Below are positions 16,615 to 25,781 of a stretch of 64,000 nt of DNA, in pieces. The DNA is from Alphaproteobacteria bacterium (GTDB lineage Bacteria; Pseudomonadota; Alphaproteobacteria; Geminicoccales; Geminicoccaceae), in NCBI GenBank assembly GCA_026990035.1, contig JALSIM010000041.1, positions 62,001 through 126,000 on the forward strand, read 5' to 3'. The notes under the pieces were generated by a model. The model searched no databases, had not been told where the DNA came from, and worked only from the letters and a program-made list of their open reading frames with translations. Every line of letters starts with the position of its first letter. Position 1 is the stretch's first letter. A program made the translations under genes and the position numbers.

Positions 16615-19008
16615 GTGGTCGCACCCGAGCCCGACATCCGAGATCCGACGCGCACTGGAGCGGCGGAATCCGGCGAGAGCGCCACCACCATAGCCCGGGA
16701 ACAGCTCGCGGTCCTGGTCTCGATGATTCCGGCCGCGGTGGTGGCCGCCGCGGTCAATGCGGCGATCGTCGCCTGGCTGCTTTCCCATGTGCTGGAGACG
16801 CGGCAGCTCGTTCTCTGGGGAGCGGCCCTCGCGGCCGCGCTGATCGCCAAGCTCGGTCTCGGCAGCGCCGCACGACGGTTCGCGCGCGAGCACGCCGATC
16901 CGCGGCCCGGCTTCGTCTTCGTCGGCCTCGGCGCGGGAATCACGGGGATGGTCTGGTCGGTGCTCGTCCTGCACGTGCCCGATGTCACCACCTTCGATAC
17001 CGGTCCCTTCCTGATCTTCATGATCGGCGGGGTGATGGCGGCGGCGATGATCCTCTCGAGTCCGCATCTGCCCACCGCCCTCGCCCACGATCTGCCGATC
17101 GTCGCCGCCCTGGCGTTCTCCTTCGCCACCGCCGACGGACCGGGTTCGTTGTCGCTGGCGGCACTGGTGCCCCTCTATTTCCTCCTTCTGGCGAGCGCCG
17201 GATACTGGCAGCAGAAGGCCTTCCTGCGCTCGGTCGCTCTGGAAAAGGACAACGCCCGCCTGGCCCGCCTGCTACGGCGGGAACGTGACGGCGCGCGCGA
17301 AGCCTGGGCACGTTCGGCCGAGGCGGAGCGCAGCTTCCGTACCCTGGCCGAACAGGCACCGCTCGGCATCGCCCGGCTCGGAGCGGACGGCTCCCTTCTT
17401 TATGCCAACCCGGCGCTACGCCGCATGCTGGGGGCGCCGGACGATGCCGGGATCGCGGCACAGCTAGCGACACTGCTGGACGATTGCAGCGGCCTTTCCG
17501 AGGGCGGCTGCGCGCGGATCGTCGGCCGCATCGACGGCGAGGAGCGGAAGCTGATGGTCACCGGCGCCCCCCTGACCGGGGCCTGGGGCGAGGATCGCGG
17601 CCAGATCCTCTGTGTCAACGACGTCACCGAACTGGCTCGGGCGACGGCGGCCGTCGATCGTCTCGCCCATCACGACCTGCTCACCGGCCTGGCCAACCGC
17701 TCGCTGTTCCAGAAGGAACTGACCACCGCACTCTCGGCGGCGGGACGCGACGGGCGGACCATCGGTCTCCTGCTGATCGACGTCGATGGTTTCGGCGAGG
17801 TCAACGAGGCCCTCGGCCAGGCGGTCGGGGACGCGCTTCTCGAACAGGTGGCGGCACGCCTTTCCCGCCGGGTGCGGAGCCGGGATCTGATCGCCCGTCT
17901 CGGCGGCGACGAGTTCGGTGTCCTGCTGCGCCATCCGAGCTCCGCGGAGGCGGCCCGGGAAGCGGCCCGGCGATTGCTGACGGAATTCCAGCGGAGCTTC
18001 CGGATCGAAGGCCACGAACTCTACGTCAACGCCAGCCTCGGCCTCGCGATCTATCCGGAGGACGCCTGCTCGGCCCGCGAGCTGCAGACCTTCGCCGGAC
18101 TCGCCCTGCGCCGGGCGAAGGGGCGCTCGGGAAGCGTGCTCTGCGTGTTCGATCGCGACGTCCATGCCGAATTCTGCGAGCGGGCGCGACTCCGGGAGGA
18201 ACTGCATCACGCCCTGCGGGACGGGCAGTTCCTCCTCCATCTCCATCCCCAGGTGGATCCCGCGAGCGGCGAGCTGGTCGGGGTCGAGGGCCTGGCCCGC
18301 TGGCGTCATCCCGAGCGCGGCCTCGTCATGCCGCAGCGGTTCCTGCCGCTGATCGAGGATTCGGACCTCCTCGTACCCTTCACCCTCGAATGCTTTCGGC
18401 TGGCCTGCCGGGTGCTGCATCGGCTCGACGACCGGATTCCGCACCTCGCCGTCAACCTGTCGCCCCTGGCGCTCCGCCACCAGGGGCTGGTGGCGGCGAT
18501 CGACGAACTCCTGCGCGCGGAGCGGATCCCACCGGCGAAGCTGGAGATCGAGATCACCGAGAGCGCCGTGCTCGACAGCGAGAAGGCGTTCCGCGGCCTG
18601 ACCGAACTGCGTGCCCTCGGGGTGCGCATCGCCATCGACGATTTCGGTACCGGCTACAGCTGCCTTACCCGGCTCAAGGATCTCGACGTCGGCACCATCA
18701 AGATCGATCGCGGCTTCGTCGCCGAGATGATGGACAAGAGCGATGTCCGCGGTCTGGTGGAAGCCATCGTCGGGATCGGTCGTACCCTCGGCCTCCATGT
18801 CGTCGCCGAGGGCGTGGAAACCGAGGAGCAGGCCGCCCTGCTCGCCCGGATCGGCTGCACCAGCTTGCAGGGCTTCCTGTTTTCGCCGCCGCTCGACATC
18901 GCGGCGTTCGAACGCTGGATCGCGGCGCGTGCGGGACCGGCGGCGGTCCCTCGGCGGCGACTACCGCGACCCCTCCCCGCGGAGACCGACATGCTCCAGC
19001 CCGGGTGA
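16615..19008 (+). CDS. Membrane PAS-GGDEF-EAL cyclic-di-GMP enzyme
   Basis: A 797-residue protein with four or five N-terminal membrane segments (about 30-185), a short coiled coil, and a PAS domain (about 235-340, ERSFRTLAEQAPLGIARL). A GGDEF domain follows with intact GGDEF near residue 430 and an RxxD inhibitory site (RSRD) five residues before it. The EAL domain (about 520-780) has EGL in place of EAL, but keeps ITESAVLD, DDFGTGYS, KIDRGFV and AEGVET. Both diguanylate cyclase and phosphodiesterase activities are therefore possible. It begins with GTG or ATG choices close together near 16615, and its 3' end overlaps the acyltransferase gene on the other strand by 48 bases. Confidence 0.88.
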   Translation: MVAPEPDIRDPTRTGAAESGESATTIAREQLAVLVSMIPAAVVAAAVNAAIVAWLLSHVLETRQLVLWGAALAAALIAKLGLGSAARRFAREHADPRPGFVFVGLGAGITGMVWSVLVLHVPDVTTFDTGPFLIFMIGGVMAAAMILSSPHLPTALAHDLPIVAALAFSFATADGPGSLSLAALVPLYFLLLASAGYWQQKAFLRSVALEKDNARLARLLRRERDGAREAWARSAEAERSFRTLAEQAPLGIARLGADGSLLYANPALRRMLGAPDDAGIAAQLATLLDDCSGLSEGGCARIVGRIDGEERKLMVTGAPLTGAWGEDRGQILCVNDVTELARATAAVDRLAHHDLLTGLANRSLFQKELTTALSAAGRDGRTIGLLLIDVDGFGEVNEALGQAVGDALLEQVAARLSRRVRSRDLIARLGGDEFGVLLRHPSSAEAAREAARRLLTEFQRSFRIEGHELYVNASLGLAIYPEDACSARELQTFAGLALRRAKGRSGSVLCVFDRDVHAEFCERARLREELHHALRDGQFLLHLHPQVDPASGELVGVEGLARWRHPERGLVMPQRFLPLIEDSDLLVPFTLECFRLACRVLHRLDDRIPHLAVNLSPLALRHQGLVAAIDELLRAERIPPAKLEIEITESAVLDSEKAFRGLTELRALGVRIAIDDFGTGYSCLTRLKDLDVGTIKIDRGFVAEMMDKSDVRGLVEAIVGIGRTLGLHVVAEGVETEEQAALLARIGCTSLQGFLFSPPLDIAAFERWIAARAGPAAVPRRRLPRPLPAETDMLQPG

Positions 19009-19752
19009 CCTCCCCGCAACGCCACGGGCTTCCGACACCAGACGGGCGGTCGCCGTCTCGATCCGCTCCTCGAGCAGACGCATGAACTCCTCCCGCGGCA
19101 GTCCCGGAGGGATCGGCTCCAGGAACTCGACGAGGATCCGCCCGGGGCGCTTGAGAAAGCTGCGACGGCCCCAGTAGACACCGGAATTCAGCGCCACCGG
19201 CACGCAGGGCACATCGAGCGCCTTGTAGAGAGCGGCGACGCCGGATTTGTACGCCGGTGGCGCCTCGACCGGCATTCGGGTTCCCTCGGGAAAGATGAGA
19301 ACGCTTTCGCCACGGGCCACCGCGCGCCTCGCCCCCACCAGCAGCGAGCGCAACGCCCTGCCGGCACCGCCCCGGTCGATCCGGATGTTGCCGGCGATCG
19401 TCAGATACCAGCCGAAGATCGGGATGCGGGTCAGCTCCTCCTTGAGCCCGATCACCAGATCCGGTCGCACCAGATGAAAGAACAGCGTCTCCCAGGCCGA
19501 CTGGTGCTTGCTGGCGATGATCACCGGCCCCGGGGGCAGCCGCTCGAGACCGCGAACCTCGTGATCGAGCCCGACGATCCGTCGCAGCAGGGCTTGCGTC
19601 CCCCGCATCCAGAAGCGCGCATATGCGCGAACCGCAGGCGCCCCGGCGAAAGGCGCCGCCGGCAGGAGCGCCAGGGCGAGAACCACCGTCCAGAAATAGA
19701 AACACAGGTTGAAGAGGCCGGCCCGCAGGGACTGGCCGGGAGGAACCTGCAT
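18961..19752 (-). CDS. plsC: 1-acyl-sn-glycerol-3-phosphate acyltransferase (PlsC family)
   Basis: A 263-residue membrane-associated acyltransferase that adds the second acyl chain to lysophosphatidate. It has a hydrophobic N-terminus (about 9-35), the catalytic box KHQSAWET (HX4E, the form common in this proteobacterial branch) near residue 85, and FPEGTR near 150. GNIRIDRG lies between them. An in-frame GTG at 19827 overlaps ftsX, but the ATG at 19750-19752 follows GGGGGAG, so I use it. It lies directly downstream of ftsX and could be cotranscribed with ftsEX. Other PlsC-like enzymes acylate different lysolipids, so the precise acceptor is inferred. Confidence 0.85.
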   Translation of the reverse strand: MQVPPGQSLRAGLFNLCFYFWTVVLALALLPAAPFAGAPAVRAYARFWMRGTQALLRRIVGLDHEVRGLERLPPGPVIIASKHQSAWETLFFHLVRPDLVIGLKEELTRIPIFGWYLTIAGNIRIDRGGAGRALRSLLVGARRAVARGESVLIFPEGTRMPVEAPPAYKSGVAALYKALDVPCVPVALNSGVYWGRRSFLKRPGRILVEFLEPIPPGLPREEFMRLLEERIETATARLVSEARGVAGRSPGLEHVGLRGEGSR

Positions 19753-19816
19753 GCGCCGCGTCTCCCCCTCGCTTCCTCGTTCCACCGGGAGATGCATGGG
19801 CTGCGGCAAGCAGGAG

Positions 19817-20695
19817 TCAAGCGGCACGGGCGAGACTGCGGTCGATCGCGAGCCGCGCCGCCAAGGTCGCCAGCAGGACGAGGAGGATCGGGACGGCGGT
19901 CAGCAGCAGCCAGTCCACGGGCCGCAGCACCAGCGCATCGAAGGGGCGGATGTCGAACCGGCCGCCGATCTCGATGCCGGCCAGGATCAGCATCCCTGCG
20001 GTCGCGAACCCGGCGACGGCGCCGCGCAGACCGCAGCGGAGCACGTGATCCACGAGCTGGCCCTCGAGATAGCGATCCACCGCCCCCATCAGCCGCAGGA
20101 GATCCACGGTATCGGTCTGCGCCCGGAGTCCGGCGCGGACGACCGCCGCCGTCGCCACGACGCCGGAGGATACGAACGCGACGGCCGCGATCAGAGCGAA
20201 CAGGCGGAGGTTGCGCAGCATCCCGGTTTCCGGTGGCTCGACCGCCGTGCGGTCGAAGGTCGTGCCCGGCACCAGCTCGCGCAGCCGGGCCTCGAGCTCC
20301 CGGAGGTCGGCTCGGAAACCCGGATCGAATGTCACGTCGATCAGCCGCGGGATCGCCAGCGGGCTTTCTTCTCCGAGATCACCGAGCCAGGGTTCGACGA
20401 GTTGCGCGAGCTCCTCCTCGCTGACCGGATCGGCGAAAGCCACGCCCTCGGTCCTCCCGAGGAATCGGACGACGGCTTCGACCTCGGCGGCCGCGGTGCC
20501 GGCCGGGAGGGCCAGTGTCACGACCATCGGCCGCATGGCCGCCCGTCTGAGCTCGGCGTCGGCCAGGACCGCCAGCGCCGCGGCCAGGACCGCGAGGCAG
20601 GTGGCGGCGGCGAGGATCCACTGCAGAAAACGCCCCGTTCCCTGCTCGGCCAGCGGCAGATCGAGCTCGAGCTCGGACATCTCCGGCCCCGTCAT
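19817..20695 (-). CDS. ftsX: Cell-division ABC permease FtsX
   Basis: A 292-residue membrane protein with the FtsX layout: one N-terminal membrane segment (about 23-45), a periplasmic domain (about 55-165), then three more segments (about 168-192, 222-245, 263-285). The block VDLLRLMGAVDRYLEGQLV is typical of the cytoplasmic loop that couples to FtsE. FtsEX controls septal peptidoglycan hydrolases. The start overlaps the ftsE stop by four bases. The sequence is shorter and more divergent than E. coli FtsX, as is usual in alphaproteobacteria. Confidence 0.85.
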   Translation of the reverse strand: MTGPEMSELELDLPLAEQGTGRFLQWILAAATCLAVLAAALAVLADAELRRAAMRPMVVTLALPAGTAAAEVEAVVRFLGRTEGVAFADPVSEEELAQLVEPWLGDLGEESPLAIPRLIDVTFDPGFRADLRELEARLRELVPGTTFDRTAVEPPETGMLRNLRLFALIAAVAFVSSGVVATAAVVRAGLRAQTDTVDLLRLMGAVDRYLEGQLVDHVLRCGLRGAVAGFATAGMLILAGIEIGGRFDIRPFDALVLRPVDWLLLTAVPILLVLLATLAARLAIDRSLARAA

Positions 20696-21399
20696 CCGGC
20701 GGCGGCCAGGGGACCGATGAGCGAGCCGCTCCTGAGTCGTCCCGAATCCATCTCCAAAATGGGAAAACGGTGATGTTCCAGAAGGCCCTTGTCGTGGGTC
20801 GCCAGCAGCACCGTCGTGCCGCGGCGGTGCAATTCGACGAACAGGTGCATCAGCCGTTCCGCCCGCCGATTGTCGAGGTTGCTCAGCGGCTCGTCGGCCA
20901 GCAGCAGATCCGGCCGCGTGATCACCGCACGGGCGATGGTGACGAGTTGCCGTTCGCCGACCGAAAGACGGGGCGGCGGCAACCGGGTCCGGTCCCGGAG
21001 CCCGATCCAGTCGAGCAGTTCCGTGACCCGTCGCGCGACCACGGCCTCGGGAACGCGGTTGATGCGCAGCGGCAGCGCCACATTGTCGAAGACGCTCAGA
21101 TGACCGAGCAGCCGGAAATCCTGGAAGACCACCCCGATGCGGCGCCGCAACCGGGCGCGTTCGGCCTCACCGAGCGCCACCGCGTCCCGGCCGAACAGGG
21201 TGATCGTGCCGCGCGAGACGGGTACCGTGAGGGCGATCACCCGCAGAAGCGAGGTCTTTCCCGCTCCGCTCGGCCCCACCAGGAAGTGGAAGCTGCCCGC
21301 CTTGAGCAGGAGATCGATATCGTGCAGAACCTCGCTGCCGGCGGCATACCGCATGCTGACCGACCGCATCCGGAGAATGACCGTCTCTTGCGGCGCCAA
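20692..21399 (-). CDS. ftsE: Cell-division ABC ATPase FtsE
   Basis: A 235-residue ATPase with Walker A GPSGAGKT, signature LSVGERQ (instead of LSGGQ), Walker B LLLADEPLSNLD and H-loop LLATHD. The QDFRLLGHLSVFDNVALPL stretch is characteristic of FtsE. The start is uncertain. No ATG precedes VILRMRSV; I chose a TTG at 21397-21399 behind GAGG, giving a normal FtsE length. A TTG at 21471 and an ATG at 21369 are alternatives. It is divergent from the zinc-ribbon gene and overlaps ftsX. Confidence 0.84.
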   Translation of the reverse strand: MAPQETVILRMRSVSMRYAAGSEVLHDIDLLLKAGSFHFLVGPSGAGKTSLLRVIALTVPVSRGTITLFGRDAVALGEAERARLRRRIGVVFQDFRLLGHLSVFDNVALPLRINRVPEAVVARRVTELLDWIGLRDRTRLPPPRLSVGERQLVTIARAVITRPDLLLADEPLSNLDNRRAERLMHLFVELHRRGTTVLLATHDKGLLEHHRFPILEMDSGRLRSGSLIGPLAAAG

Positions 21400-21517
21400 G
21401 GGGACCTCGGACAATGGCGAGCGTGCGAATAGACTTGCACAAAACGGGTTTGTCGTCCAGCGTTCCGTCAACTTTTACGCGAAACCGGCTCGTCCCCACG
21501 GAGGACCTCCGGCGGCG

Positions 21518-22174
21518 ATGATCATCACCTGTCCGAACTGCGAGACCCGGTTCAAGATCGACGCCGCGGCCCTCGCGCCGAGGGGCAAGATGGTCCGCTG
21601 CTCCCAGTGCGGGCACCGCTGGTTCGCGGAGCCCCCGGCCGAGGAGCCGGAGCCGCCGCCGTTGCCGGAGACACCGCCGGTCGAAGGGGCGGCGGAAGAC
21701 GAGGCGGCGACGGCACGGACCTCGCGCCCGACGGCCGGCACGATCGTCGGCTGGTCGCTGCTGGTGCTGGTGGTGCTGCTGCTCGCCGCTGCGATGCTGG
21801 CCCGCAACGAGATCGTCGCGGCCTGGCCGCAGGCCACCACCCTCTACCGCCAACTCGGTCTGCCGGTCACCCTGTCGCTCGGCCTCGAGCTGCGGGAGCT
21901 GGCGTCCGAGCGGTTCGAAGAGAACGGCGTGCCGATGCTCCGGATCACCGCGGAGATCGTCAACACCGCGCGCCGGGAGCGGGTTCTGCCGCCGTTGCGG
22001 GTGGCGCTGCTCGACGCCCGCGGGAGGGAGCTCGATTTCGGCCTGTTCGATCCGCCGCGGCGCCGGCTGGCGCCGGGCGCCTTCGCCCGCTTCGAGGCGC
22101 GGCTGGTGGATCCGCCGCCGGCGGCCGAGCGCTTCACCGTCACCTTCCTCGACCGGGTGGCGTTCGGCTCATGA
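21518..22174 (+). CDS. MJ0042 zinc-ribbon / DUF3426 membrane protein
   Basis: A 218-residue protein. It opens with MIITCPNCETRFKID and RCSQCGHRWF, two CxxC pairs forming the MJ0042 zinc ribbon (residues 1-40), followed by a proline/acid-rich linker. One membrane helix (about 75-95) leads to a C-terminal DUF3426 beta domain (about 115-215), probably periplasmic. It is divergent from ftsE, an arrangement often seen in alphaproteobacteria, and overlaps tadA by four bases. Its function is not established. A cytoplasmic sensor linked through the membrane to an envelope domain is a reasonable picture. Confidence 0.83.
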   Translation: MIITCPNCETRFKIDAAALAPRGKMVRCSQCGHRWFAEPPAEEPEPPPLPETPPVEGAAEDEAATARTSRPTAGTIVGWSLLVLVVLLLAAAMLARNEIVAAWPQATTLYRQLGLPVTLSLGLELRELASERFEENGVPMLRITAEIVNTARRERVLPPLRVALLDARGRELDFGLFDPPRRRLAPGAFARFEARLVDPPPAAERFTVTFLDRVAFGS

Positions 22175-22656
22175 CGCGCCGGCCGTCGCCGATGGCCCGC
22201 GCGCTCGCCGAAGCCCGGGCGGCCGCCTCGCGCGGCGAGGTTCCGGTGGGAGCGGTGATCGTCGATGCCGGCGGCCGGCTGCTGGCCGCCTGCGGCAACG
22301 CCGTCGAGGGTACGAACGATCCGACCGCCCATGCCGAGCTCCTGGCGATCCGTGCCGCGGCCGGGCGTCTGGGCGTGCCCCGTCTGGTCGGCTGCGACAT
22401 CTACGTGACCCTCGAACCCTGCCCGATGTGCGCCTACGCCATCGGCCTCGCCCGGCTGCGGCGTCTCTATTACGGCGCCGAGGACGAGAAGAGCGGCGGG
22501 GTCGACCACGGCCCGCGCATCTACCACAGCCCGGCCTGTCATCACCGGCCGGAGGTCTACGGCGGCATCGGCGAGCGAGAGAGCGCCCGGCTCCTGCGCC
22601 GCTTCTTCGCGAGCCGCCGGGGCGGCGACGACCGACCGCCACTCTCCCGGGACTGA
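22171..22656 (+). CDS. tadA: tRNA-specific adenosine deaminase TadA
   Basis: A 161-residue zinc deaminase that converts A34 to inosine in the anticodon of tRNA-Arg(ACG). The zinc ligands and catalytic glutamate are visible as HAE at residues 54-56 and PCPMC at 83-87. VPVGAVIV and DPTAHAELLAIR are typical of TadA rather than other cytidine deaminases. The ATG overlaps the stop of the zinc-ribbon gene (ATGA). A hairpin at 22693-22716 may end the transcript. Confidence 0.92.
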   Translation: MTRRPSPMARALAEARAAASRGEVPVGAVIVDAGGRLLAACGNAVEGTNDPTAHAELLAIRAAAGRLGVPRLVGCDIYVTLEPCPMCAYAIGLARLRRLYYGAEDEKSGGVDHGPRIYHSPACHHRPEVYGGIGERESARLLRRFFASRRGGDDRPPLSRD

Positions 22657-22692
22657 GGAAACCCGGGAACATTCCGGCAGGCGGGGCCGGAG

Positions 22693-22716
22693 GCGGTCGG
22701 CTCCTCCGCCGACCGC
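22693..22716 (+). terminator. Possible weak terminator hairpin after tadA
   Basis: GCGGTCGG (22693-22700) pairs with CCGACCGC (22709-22716) around an eight-base loop. Only a short TTT follows at 22720-22722, so as an intrinsic terminator it is weak. A second GC palindrome lies at 22731-22747. Confidence 0.35.
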
Positions 22717-22840
22717 AGGTTTGCACGCCCCGCCCGGGACCCGGGCGGAAAACCCGCACCGAGCCCGGCATCGGAGCGCGCCGCGACGGCGGTTCCCGGC
22801 GGGAGCCGCCGCCGTGGAAAGGCTCGCCGCCACGGGCCGC

Positions 22841-24160
22841 TCAGGCGACGCGGCGTGCCGCCTGCAGGAACCCGTCGATCTGCTCCCGCAGCGCCTTCGC
22901 CCGGCTGTCGAGATCGGCCACCGCCGCCGACAGCGTGCCGTCGTCGGCCCCGCCTTCCATCGTCCCGACCGCCGCGGTTACCGTGCCGACGGCCCGCGAC
23001 ACCTCGTCCATGCGACGGGCGATGTCCTGGACCACCGCGGCCTGCTGCTCCACCGCCGAGGCGATGGAGGAGGCGGCGGTATCCGCCTCCGTCACCCGCG
23101 CCGAGATACGGCCGAGAACCGCCGTCACATCGTCGATGACCTGCCGCATCTCCTCGGCCCGCCGGCGGATGGTCTCGGTGGCCTTGCCGGTCTGGCCGGC
23201 CAGCGTCTTGACTTCGCCGGCCACCACCGCGAAGCCCTTGCCCGCCTCGCCGGCGTGGGCCGCTTCGATGGTCGCGTTGAGGGCCAGGAGATTGGTCTGC
23301 TCGGCGATGTCGCGGATCGTCTCCACCACCGAGGCGATCTGCTGGGCGGTCTCGGTCAGTCGGCCCGCGGCCTCGCGCGACTGTTCGGCTTCGGATGCCG
23401 CCGAACGCACCACCTCCGCGGACAGGGTGGCGTTGCTGGCGATATCCTGCACCGAGGCGGTGAGCTGCTCGACCGCGGCGGCGACGTTCTGGACGTTTTC
23501 GGCGCTCTCCTCGGAGGCCTGGCCGACGTCGCGGGCGATGCCCCCGAGCCGCTCGGCGGTCGTCCCGACGTCCTCGGCGACGCTCTTCACCTCCTCCTCG
23601 AACTGGCCGGTCAGTGACTGGAAGCTCTTGCCGCGCTCGGCGATGCGGGAGATCTCCTCGTTGGCCAGCGACGCCCAGCGGGCATAGTCGCCGGAGAGAC
23701 CCTGAACCAGGATGCGCCGGTAGTATTCGTTGTTGGCGACATGCCCGAGGGTCTGGCCCAGCTCGCGGACGAAGGTGTCGGCGAGATCGGAGAGCCGGTT
23801 GACGTCCCGCGCCAGCGCCCGCAACAGACCGCGCTCACCGAAAAAGACGATGCGCTGCTGGAGGTCGCCCTCGGCCGCCGCCGCACACACTTCGGCGACC
23901 TTGCGCAGACGGTTGATGGCACGCCAGGCGAAGGCCGCGGTGATCGACGCGAACAGGACCAGGGTGATGCCGATGGCGCCGGCGAGACCCCCGGCCGTGC
24001 CGACACCCGCGAGCTGCAGGAGGGCGAGCAACGCGGTGGCCGTCCCCGTGATGGCGGCGAGCCCCAGGGAAGAGCTGTCGAAGCGCGGAACCGGCGCCCG
24101 GCGACGGTCCCTGCCCGCCCGGGCGGCACCCGGGTTTTCAGAGGGAGAGGGTGAATTCAT
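22841..24160 (-). CDS. Methyl-accepting chemotaxis protein lacking its own sensor domain
   Basis: A 439-residue chemoreceptor. Two adjacent hydrophobic segments (about 32-75) form a hairpin anchor with almost no periplasmic loop. A HAMP-like stretch follows (about 78-160), then a full signalling domain with the hairpin tip [35 protein letters not shown] between about residues 284 and 320. No ligand-binding domain is present. Its start overlaps the end of the PAS gene by 23 bases. The pair looks like an Aer receptor split in two, so this half would relay the PAS redox signal to CheA/CheW. Confidence 0.87.
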   Translation of the reverse strand: MNSPSPSENPGAARAGRDRRRAPVPRFDSSSLGLAAITGTATALLALLQLAGVGTAGGLAGAIGITLVLFASITAAFAWRAINRLRKVAEVCAAAAEGDLQQRIVFFGERGLLRALARDVNRLSDLADTFVRELGQTLGHVANNEYYRRILVQGLSGDYARWASLANEEISRIAERGKSFQSLTGQFEEEVKSVAEDVGTTAERLGGIARDVGQASEESAENVQNVAAAVEQLTASVQDIASNATLSAEVVRSAASEAEQSREAAGRLTETAQQIASVVETIRDIAEQTNLLALNATIEAAHAGEAGKGFAVVAGEVKTLAGQTGKATETIRRRAEEMRQVIDDVTAVLGRISARVTEADTAASSIASAVEQQAAVVQDIARRMDEVSRAVGTVTAAVGTMEGGADDGTLSAAVADLDSRAKALREQIDGFLQAARRVA

Positions 24161-24698
24161 TGAAGCACAGCCCCTTGTCTGCGATCATCCGGTCGAGAGC
24201 GGCCCGCGAGGCGGCGAGGCCGGCCTTGCGATCCTGGTGGTTCCGTTCGATGGTCAGAAGCTCGCCGTAGATCCTCTTGATCTCCGCCACCGCGGCAGGG
24301 TCGGGAGAACGGCGATTGGAATGGTAGCCGATGATCTTTCCGTCCCCGTCGAAAGTCGGGGTGACGTGTGCCAAGACCCAGTAATGATCGCCGTTCTTGC
24401 AGAGATTGACGACGTAGGCGAAGATCTCTTTGCCCGAGGAAATCGTTTCCCAGAAATACTGGAACACGCAGCGCGGCATCTCCGGATGGCGGACGATGCT
24501 GTGCGGTGCCCCGAGGACTTCCTTTTCGGTGAAGCCCGAAATGGCCAGGAAGGTGTCGTTGGCATAGGTGATGCGACCTTTGAGATCGGTCTTGCTGAGG
24601 ATGAAATCCTGGCGGCGGAAACGGCGTTCCCTGCCGGTCGGCACGATCGTTCGCCGGACCGCTCTCGTGGTCGCTCTCCGCTCGAAAAGGCCTAGCAC
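24138..24698 (-). CDS. Stand-alone Aer-type PAS domain protein
   Basis: A 186-residue cytoplasmic protein. Its PAS domain (about 25-130) carries the Aer signature: [45 protein letters not shown] and [14 protein letters not shown]. In Aer this domain binds FAD and senses redox state. A C-terminal helical region (about 137-186) replaces the receptor. The start is a GTG preceded by GAGAGGTGACCG. It overlaps the following chemoreceptor gene, so the two proteins are probably made in equal amounts and act together in energy taxis. Confidence 0.85.
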   Translation of the reverse strand: MLGLFERRATTRAVRRTIVPTGRERRFRRQDFILSKTDLKGRITYANDTFLAISGFTEKEVLGAPHSIVRHPEMPRCVFQYFWETISSGKEIFAYVVNLCKNGDHYWVLAHVTPTFDGDGKIIGYHSNRRSPDPAAVAEIKRIYGELLTIERNHQDRKAGLAASRAALDRMIADKGLCFNEFTLSL

Positions 24699-24820
24699 CG
24701 GTCACCTCTCGCGAAAATCGATGGAAAGGAACTCGCGCGACCGGCCTCACGGAACGTCCCGATCTGGCAGTGTCACCGGGCGGGCCGTCTGCCGGCCCCG
24801 CCACCATAGACGCCGGGTCC

Positions 24821-25645
24821 TTACGGATTGGTTAACGGCGCGGCGGTGGCCGGCGCCGATTGGCCGAGGAGCCGCCTCAGGCGCATGGCGTCGAATACCG
24901 CGTGGGCCGCTTCGTCGGTATTGTCGAAATAGAACCAGACCTCGCGGCCTTCCTCCCGGCGTTGCCGGAGCCAGCGCGCCCAGTCGGCCAGCAGGGCTTC
25001 GTCGTAGGCGCCACGGTAGCGCCGCTCGTGGCCGTGCAGCCGGACGTAGACGAAATCTGCGGTGACCACCCGGGGCCCGAGGAGACCCGCGAGGTCGAAC
25101 GGGCAGAAGGCGGCACCCGCTTTCCGCAGGAGCCCGTAGACCGCCTCCCGGTGCCAGCTCGGATCGCGGAATTCGAAGGCGTAGCGGTGCCCCTTCGGAA
25201 GCCGTTCGAGGAACCGGGCGAGGCGCCCGGGATCGGCGGGGAAGCGGGGGGGAAGCTGGAACAGCACCGGACCGAGCCGGTCACCGAAATGGGCGATACG
25301 GTCGAAGAAATCGGCGAGCAGATCCTCGCAGGCGGCGAGGCGTCGGTAATGGGTGATCGCCCGCCAGGCCTTGACGGCGAAGCGGAAGCCCTCGGGCGTG
25401 CGGGCGCACCAGGCGGCGATCAGCTTCTCCGTCGGCAGCCGGTAGAAGCTCGCGTTGACCTCCACGGTGTCGAAGAAGCGCGCGTAATGGCCGAGCCATT
25501 CGCCCTGCCGCAGATCGCGCGGGTAGAAGATCCCGCGCCAGCCCGGATAGGCCCAGCCCGAGGTGCCGATATGCGCGGCCGCCGCCGCTCCCCGTCGCGT
25601 GCCGCGTCCACCCTCGGCGACCGTCCCGCCGGGAGCGCCCGCCAT
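24821..25645 (-). CDS. DUF72 (YecE-like) protein
   Basis: A 274-residue TIM-barrel protein of the YecE/DUF72 family: HIGTSGWAYPGWRGIFYP at the start, VEVNASFYRLP, FRFAVKAWRAITH, FQLPPRFP and YAFEFRDPSWH in order, ending with WFYFDNTDEAAHAVFDA. GGAGGAG lies seven bases before the ATG. The family is widespread, but its reaction is unknown. It stands 136 bases downstream of the SNF2 helicase on the same strand. Confidence 0.87.
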   Translation of the reverse strand: MAGAPGGTVAEGGRGTRRGAAAAAHIGTSGWAYPGWRGIFYPRDLRQGEWLGHYARFFDTVEVNASFYRLPTEKLIAAWCARTPEGFRFAVKAWRAITHYRRLAACEDLLADFFDRIAHFGDRLGPVLFQLPPRFPADPGRLARFLERLPKGHRYAFEFRDPSWHREAVYGLLRKAGAAFCPFDLAGLLGPRVVTADFVYVRLHGHERRYRGAYDEALLADWARWLRQRREEGREVWFYFDNTDEAAHAVFDAMRLRRLLGQSAPATAAPLTNP

Positions 25646-25781
25646 GGCCGCTCTCCTCCGTCGCCTTCTCCGGCGCCAATCCGCGCCGGCTCGGTTTCCA
25701 TCCGAAGATGGGCGTCGGCGCGGGGCGGTTCAATGCGATGCACCATCCGTTCAGCGGCGGTGACGGGGGACGGCGCGGAAG

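Noticed and set aside
21401-21471. An N-terminal extension of FtsE to the TTG at 21471
   Set aside because: It would add 24 residues not seen in the family and consume most of the divergent promoter region.
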